Assembly (NCBI GenBank): GCA_003225615.1
Contig: QIAS01000388.1
Coordinates: forward strand, 3,247 to 12,182
Direction of reading: 5' to 3'
DNA: 8,936 nt
DNA from: Acidobacteriota bacterium
GTDB taxonomy: Bacteria > Acidobacteriota > Terriglobia > Terriglobales > Acidobacteriaceae
The translations under genes were made by a program, and so were the position numbers. The notes beneath the pieces are model-generated. The model was not told where the DNA came from, ran no database searches, and worked only from the letters and a program-made list of their open reading frames with translations. Of the stretch, positions 5,606 to 8,936 are shown in pieces; the stretch's first letter is position 1, and each line of letters opens with the position of its first letter.

Positions 5606-6343
5606 TCAGTCAGAAAGTCGACACCCACGAAAATCGACTGTTGATTTTCTTACGATTTGCGCCTTTCGCGTTTCACTACTGCGAAGCGGGGGGGCCTTCG
5701 ACTTCTCCGCTGCAACCGCATTCACGGATACGTTTGTTGACCCTGAGAGAGGCATATCTCCCCCGTCTCGGATGCGCTTCATAAGGACATTCACATATTG
5801 TCGGCTGACCCCTATCATCTCCGCTAAAGTTTGTTGGCTAATTCGGGGGCGAGACTTCTGACTCGAACCAGTCTGGAATTGCATGAGTGCTGAAATGACG
5901 CGAACTAAACTCTGTTCACTGGACTCCAGCAGTCGATCGGCAAGATCTTCCGCGCGTTGCGCGACCTGTCGGAAAAGATGTGACACGAAATTGACCGAAG
6001 CATCACCGCCGTCGTGCAACACGCGCACGATCGCGCCCCTATCAATTCTCACCACGCGTGCGTCTGTGAGAGCGACCGCGCTATGCCATCGTACGGGTTG
6101 GCCGAGTGAAATAGAGCTCTCACCGACAAAGTTCCCCCCGTCCATGATGGAAATTATTGCCTCTCGACCCTCCCTGGATACGATAACGAGCTTCACGCTC
6201 CCGCTCTCAATGTAGAAGATGGCATCGCTCGGTTCTTCCTGCGAAAAGATGACCTGTTTTCTTCGGTAGCGGGTGACTTTTGTTTTAATCCCAACGGCAA
6301 CAAGAAAGGCATCGACGTCGAATATTTTGGACGCTGTTCTCAT
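5606..6343 (-). CDS. Crp/Fnr family transcriptional regulator with extended C-terminal tail
   Basis: One-component regulator of 245 residues. The cyclic-nucleotide-binding-like barrel spans about residues 15-112 (VIFSQEEPSDAIFYIESGSVKL split by loops, then NFVGESSISL). A dimer helix runs 114-155. The Crp-type HTH is about 167-192 (ISQQTLAEMIGVSRQYVNVLMKRIR). There is no N-terminal Cys cluster, so no Fnr-type iron-sulfur centre. At the phosphate-binding cassette the residue matching CRP Arg82 appears to be His87 (RWHSAVAL), so cAMP binding is doubtful. After the HTH the wing is weak (GGDMPLSGSTNVSVNA), followed by about 35 residues of basic, low-complexity tail (214-245). The ATG has GGAAGGG four bases upstream. 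It is the first gene of a likely crp-regulator-kinase run and faces the hdeD/hsp20 pair. Confidence 0.92.
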   Translation of the reverse strand: MRTASKIFDVDAFLVAVGIKTKVTRYRRKQVIFSQEEPSDAIFYIESGSVKLVIVSREGREAIISIMDGGNFVGESSISLGQPVRWHSAVALTDARVVRIDRGAIVRVLHDGGDASVNFVSHLFRQVAQRAEDLADRLLESSEQSLVRVISALMQFQTGSSQKSRPRISQQTLAEMIGVSRQYVNVLMKRIRDGGDMPLSGSTNVSVNAVAAEKSKAPPLRSSETRKAQIVRKSTVDFRGCRLSD

Positions 6344-6851
6344 ATTGCCCTTCCACTAAACTCCCTGAATAATACTCTGATCTGTAATGCAACGCTTGAG
6401 TACGTAAACGCAAGTTTCGCTTCAATGCTTAGTAGATCGGATGCGTCAGTTTGTGAGACGATTCGAATCAAAGCGCCACCTGCCCCGGGCAGTATCTCAA
6501 GATAAAGATAGGGTACGGAAAATAGAGTTGGCCACCAGTTCCGACGAGAAAAATTTGTACGTCCTTCGATCCTTTCCGAGGACTGACGTGGGCTTAGCTC
6601 GTCAGATCTGAACCAGTGTGGCCCGCGCGCTTGGCAAAACCCTCCCGGTTTTGCCGTTTGTAACTTCATCCACGTAATCCGAAAGTCTTAGCAGTGTTTG
6701 CAACTTGCGGAGAGTGGCATCCTACTCCTCTGTTCTGACCGTGCCTTTGCTCTTACAGCGAATTGTGGTCACGAGTAGCCGGCATTAGGATCTCGATAAG
6801 AGATGGGAAGTCAGCAAGTTCCTGGATTGCTCAGAACTACGGCATACCCAC
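6344..6851. other. Divergent control region between crp-like gene and hdeD-like gene 2
   Basis: This 508-base stretch carries no gene I accept. It should hold promoters for both divergent operons, but clear -35/-10 pairs were not found. It contains several exact inverted repeats: GATTCGAATC (6460-6469), CTGACG/CGTCAG with an 11-base loop (6583-6605), GGCAAAACC/GGTTTTGCC with a 5-base loop (6633-6655) and ATCTC/GAGAT (6790-6804). A 109-codon minus-strand frame (6340-6669) ends in an ATGA overlap with the crp start, but its first codons lie in the 6633-6655 hairpin, it lacks a ribosome binding site, and it resembles no family. Confidence 0.5.
6633..6655. terminator. Perfect 9-base hairpin upstream of the crp-like gene
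   Basis: GGCAAAACC (6633-6641), loop CTCCC, GGTTTTGCC (6647-6655): a perfect stem. The A4/T4 blocks inside the arms resemble intrinsic terminators, but no T run follows on either strand beyond GTTTG on the plus side. No complete gene lies before it in either direction, so it could be an attenuator in a long crp leader (minus strand), a relic terminator, or an operator. Confidence 0.35.
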
Positions 6852-6890
6852 GTGAATCACGATCTGGCGCCGGTGGTGAGCGGATATTCA

Positions 6891-7538
6891 ATGGATGGAA
6901 TTGCAAGTAAAGTGAACTCCGACAAGAGATCAGCGAGCACCCCGAGCGATCTTCCCTACCAACAGAGTGAGTGGAGTTGGTGCGCGAAGCTGGGAGTCGT
7001 GCTGGTAATTTTTGGCATTCTCGCGATCAGCCTCATCGCCCTTCGAAATGTGGACTCGGTGGCGTATCTGAGCTGGCTCATCGTCCTCAGCGGCGTGGTG
7101 GAAGCAGTTCACGCATTTCATGTCCGTGAGTCGGCCGGGTTCTTCTTTCACCTTGTTCCGGGAATCGCCGGCGTTCCCTTGGGTCTGCTTGTAGCCACGC
7201 ATCCTGATGCGGGACTGGTCACGTGGATGCTGGTCTTTGCATCCTTTTTTACAATCGTTGGCCTTTTTCGCCTAGTGGCCGCATTCCGCCTGAAACTTCC
7301 AGCGTGGCCCTGGGGCGTACTTGATTCCGTCGTAACGCTTGTGCTGGGTTGCATCTTCTGGACCGCGTGGACCTGGTTGGGAACGTGGTTCTTCGATATT
7401 GCAGTGGGAGTCTCACTCATCCTGCGCGGGGTGTCGTCGGTTATGTTTGGCCTTGCTCTCCACCGGCGTGCGCCGGTCCGAACACAATTTTCTCCGTCCT
7501 CCAATACAGCCAAAACACGCATATCAGCCCGGGCTTGA
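6891..7538 (+). CDS. HdeD family (DUF308) six-helix membrane protein, paralogue 2
   Basis: Inner-membrane protein of 215 residues from the ATG at 6891. An in-frame GTG at 6852 would add 13 residues but lacks a ribosome binding site; the ATG has GGTGAGCGG 7-10 bases upstream. A polar N-terminal segment (residues 1-28) precedes six hydrophobic helices at about 31-51, 56-77, 83-103, 109-131, 139-160 and 165-190, then a basic, Ser-rich cytoplasmic tail. 'LSGVVEAVHAFHV', 'FASFFTIVGLFRLVAAF' and 'AVGVSLILRG' match paralogue 1 closely; in the C-terminal half about half the residues are identical. The tail and N-terminal segment are longer than in paralogue 1. It is 68 bases upstream of hsp20 on the same strand, a likely two-gene operon, which ties it to heat or membrane stress rather than acid alone. 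Confidence 0.92.
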   Translation: MDGIASKVNSDKRSASTPSDLPYQQSEWSWCAKLGVVLVIFGILAISLIALRNVDSVAYLSWLIVLSGVVEAVHAFHVRESAGFFFHLVPGIAGVPLGLLVATHPDAGLVTWMLVFASFFTIVGLFRLVAAFRLKLPAWPWGVLDSVVTLVLGCIFWTAWTWLGTWFFDIAVGVSLILRGVSSVMFGLALHRRAPVRTQFSPSSNTAKTRISARA

Positions 7539-7606
7539 AAGTTGAGGCAAACCACAATTAATTCGTTATCAGTTTCCGGCTTTCACAAATCCATACAGGG
7601 AGAAAA

Positions 7607-8254
7607 ATGATGTCAGCGCAAAAATCCAATCAACTCGCAACTTCGCAGACCGGCTCAACCGGAGAACAGAAACAAAGTAGCCTTACTCGCCGTTCTGCCA
7701 CCCCTAATGTTCCTGCCTTGCTATTGGATCCACTAGGCATCTTCGATGACGATTCCTTCTCTTTGATCAGAAGAATGCAACGGGAAATGAACCGTGTGTT
7801 TTCGCAGGCTGGGCTCGATTTCTCAGGCCAGGGTCAAGATGTTCTGAGCACGGCCTGGGTGCCAACCACCGAAATAGCCTATCGCGACGGCAAGCTGGAA
7901 GTCTCAGCGGATTTGCCTGGCCTGACCGAAAAGGATGTGAAAGTCGAAATCAACAATGACTTTCTGATCATTCAGGGAGAACGCAAATTTGAGCATGAAG
8001 AAGGCGATGGAGGAGTCCGGCGCACCGAACGCCGATATGGGCAATTCTATCGAGCCATCGCGCTTCCCGAGGGTGCGGATGCGGAACACGCTCGCGCGGA
8101 GTTTCAGAACGGAGTCTTGCGCGTGACGATTCCAGTCCCCGAAGCCCAGAAAACCAATCGCCAGATTCCAGTGCAGGCAAGCACCGCTTCGTCGCAGGGT
8201 GGGGAACAGAAACAAGCGAGTACGGAGAAACCTGGGGAGCAGAAGGCTGCGTAA
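7607..8254 (+). CDS. hsp20: Hsp20/alpha-crystallin small heat-shock protein
   Basis: ATP-independent holdase that binds unfolding proteins and keeps them refoldable. It has 215 residues, long for a bacterial Hsp20 (usually 140-170), because both ends are extended. The N-terminal arm (1-82) includes a polar stretch (1-35), then LLLDPLGIFDDDSFSLIRRM typical of the family. The alpha-crystallin domain is about 83-178 (VPTTEIAYRDGKLEVSADLPG split at Asp/Gly; ERRYGQFYRAIALPEGAD; GVLRVTIPV). The C-terminal I-x-V anchor is I187-P-V189, followed by a Gln/Lys/Ser-rich tail to 215. Two ATG codons are adjacent (7607 and 7610); AGGGAGA upstream gives better spacing for the second. Short GEQKQ motifs occur in both the N-terminal arm (19-23) and the tail (199-203). 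No CIRCE-like repeat was seen upstream. Confidence 0.96.
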   Translation: MMSAQKSNQLATSQTGSTGEQKQSSLTRRSATPNVPALLLDPLGIFDDDSFSLIRRMQREMNRVFSQAGLDFSGQGQDVLSTAWVPTTEIAYRDGKLEVSADLPGLTEKDVKVEINNDFLIIQGERKFEHEEGDGGVRRTERRYGQFYRAIALPEGADAEHARAEFQNGVLRVTIPVPEAQKTNRQIPVQASTASSQGGEQKQASTEKPGEQKAA

Positions 8255-8298
8255 ATCGTGACGGACGGTCGAGAGGCCGTCGCAATCCCGGCAGAAGT

Positions 8299-8385
8299 GG
8301 AAAGCTGGGTTCCGCAGATGAATAGCAGGCTGTGGAGCGCTGCAGCGCGATGAAGTAAGTGCAGAGCGCACCAGCTTTCCTTTTT
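8299..8385 (+). terminator. Long-range 10-base inverted repeat with T run after hsp20
   Basis: GGAAAGCTGG (8299-8308) and CCAGCTTTCC (8371-8380) are perfect reverse complements, followed directly by TTTTT (8381-8385). The 62-base loop contains a 12-base palindrome GCGCTGCAGCGC (8337-8348). The order of stem then T run on the plus strand suits an intrinsic terminator for the hdeD-hsp20 transcript, although the loop is far larger than usual. It could also be a structured 3' RNA. Confidence 0.5.
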
Positions 8386-8418
8386 CTATCTCGAGGCGCG
8401 CCGGACCGGACGGCGTAT

Positions 8419-8936
8419 TTACCCCGTCAATCTCCTAGGCTCGATGGTATTGAAAATTGTTGCCACATCAAGCCGATCGTATTCCAGAAATTGCTGCACA
8501 ATCGGTTCCGAGGAGTGTTCCATCTCAAGCGGTGTTCCAGAGAACACAACCTTGGCGCAATCCAGGAAAATCACCTGGCCTGCCAGTTTCTCCGCCAGGC
8601 GCATGTCATGGGTGACCACGATTGTTGTAAGTTTCAGTCGAACCTGGAGCTCAGCAATTAGCTCGCCGAGTCGGCGTGCCGTTAGCGGATCCACCATGGT
8701 GGTAGGTTCATCGTAAAGTACGGCTCTTGGATTGGCGGCAAGAGCCCTGGCGATTGCCACTGACCGCTTCATACCGGTGGAAACGTTGGCAGGCAAATAG
8801 TCCGCGATTTCCCTGGCTCCTACCATTCCCAGCAACTCGTCTACCGTCTTGTGGATTATCCCCTCATCCAGGTTGTCGCGCTCACGCAGCGGAAACGCCA
8901 CATTCTCCCGTACTGTGAGCGAGTCGAATAATGCTC
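8419..8936 (-). CDS. mlaF: MlaF-type ABC transporter ATPase, 3' part (5' end beyond window)
   Basis: ATPase subunit of a phospholipid transporter of the Mla/Ttg2/Mce class, which moves lipids between the outer and inner membrane. Only the C-terminal 172 codons are in the window; the frame is open to the edge and the Walker A region is missing. The visible part begins ALFDSLTVRENVAFPLRE, the segment just after the Q-loop and a hallmark of MlaF. Next come an altered signature (NVSTGMKRSVAIARALA), Walker B with catalytic Glu (AVLYDEPTTMVDP), a D-loop, and the H-loop (VVTHDMRLAEKL). The GTG at 8901 is not the true start, because the upstream codons continue the family sequence. It converges on hsp20 across 164 bases. 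Partner permease (MlaE) and MlaD-like genes would be expected upstream, to the right of the window. Confidence 0.92.
   Translation of the reverse strand, partial: ALFDSLTVRENVAFPLRERDNLDEGIIHKTVDELLGMVGAREIADYLPANVSTGMKRSVAIARALAANPRAVLYDEPTTMVDPLTARRLGELIAELQVRLKLTTIVVTHDMRLAEKLAGQVIFLDCAKVVFSGTPLEMEHSSEPIVQQFLEYDRLDVATIFNTIEPRRLTG

Noticed and set aside
5740..5800. Frameshift at the end of the crp-like gene
   Set aside because: Neither alternative frame restores a standard winged-helix end; the current frame still aligns loosely (G-x-M-x-x-x-G-...-V-x-V-N) with the acidobacterial wing.
6340..6669. 109-codon minus-strand frame ending in an ATGA overlap with the crp-like start
   Set aside because: No ribosome binding site, no recognisable family, and its first codons lie in the perfect hairpin at 6633-6655. 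Frames of this length are common by chance in this window. The ATGA overlap keeps it from being fully excluded.
1..8936. Mobile island or phage origin
   Set aside because: No integrase, transposase, tRNA attachment site or terminal repeats were found, and gene style is uniform.

Overview
The window looks like chromosomal DNA from a soil-type Acidobacteriota. The clues are a small secreted Ser/Gln-rich protein with a DUF5818-like C-terminal domain, HdeD-family membrane proteins, a BON-domain protein with a Ser/Asn linker, a Crp/Fnr protein with a degenerate wing, and an MlaF-type ATPase whose ends read like acidobacterial homologues. This assignment is inference from protein style, not a database result. 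No tRNA, rRNA, insertion sequence or CRISPR array was seen.

Layout, left to right. (1) Minus strand: a zinc-finger thioredoxin 2 (533-1003), followed by the secreted DUF5818-like protein (41-400), whose leader carries three alternating CTGTGA boxes. (2) Plus strand: a six-helix HdeD protein (1427-2011), then an exported two-BON-domain protein (2150-2749). (3) Minus strand: a 73-residue unknown protein (2831-3052) that converges on the BON gene across a strong hairpin. (4) Minus strand, in transcription order: a Crp/Fnr regulator (6343 to 5606), a NarL/FixJ response regulator (5449 to 4619) and a soluble PAS histidine kinase (about 4493 to 3372). (5) Plus strand, divergent from crp: a second HdeD paralogue (6891-7538) and an Hsp20 small heat-shock protein (7607-8254) 68 bases later. 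(6) Minus strand at the right edge: the 3' part of an MlaF-type ABC ATPase (8419-8936) that runs off the window.

How it may fit together: chaperone (Hsp20), thiol redox (Trx2), membrane stress (two HdeD) and envelope proteins (BON, DUF5818-like, Mla-type lipid transport) surround a three-gene control block made of a one-component Crp/Fnr regulator and a complete two-component system. The combination of Hsp20, HdeD and thioredoxin recalls the transmissible heat-resistance (LHR/TLST) islands of Proteobacteria, but ClpK/ClpG, FtsH, YfdX, KefB and DegP are not in the window and nothing here looks mobile. The best reading is a native acidobacterial stress-response locus with its own regulators.

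The intergenic stretches are rich in perfect inverted repeats: 415-457, 2787-2815, 4565-4587, 6633-6655 and 8299-8380. These are the parts least explained by the genes and are the main subject of the findings.
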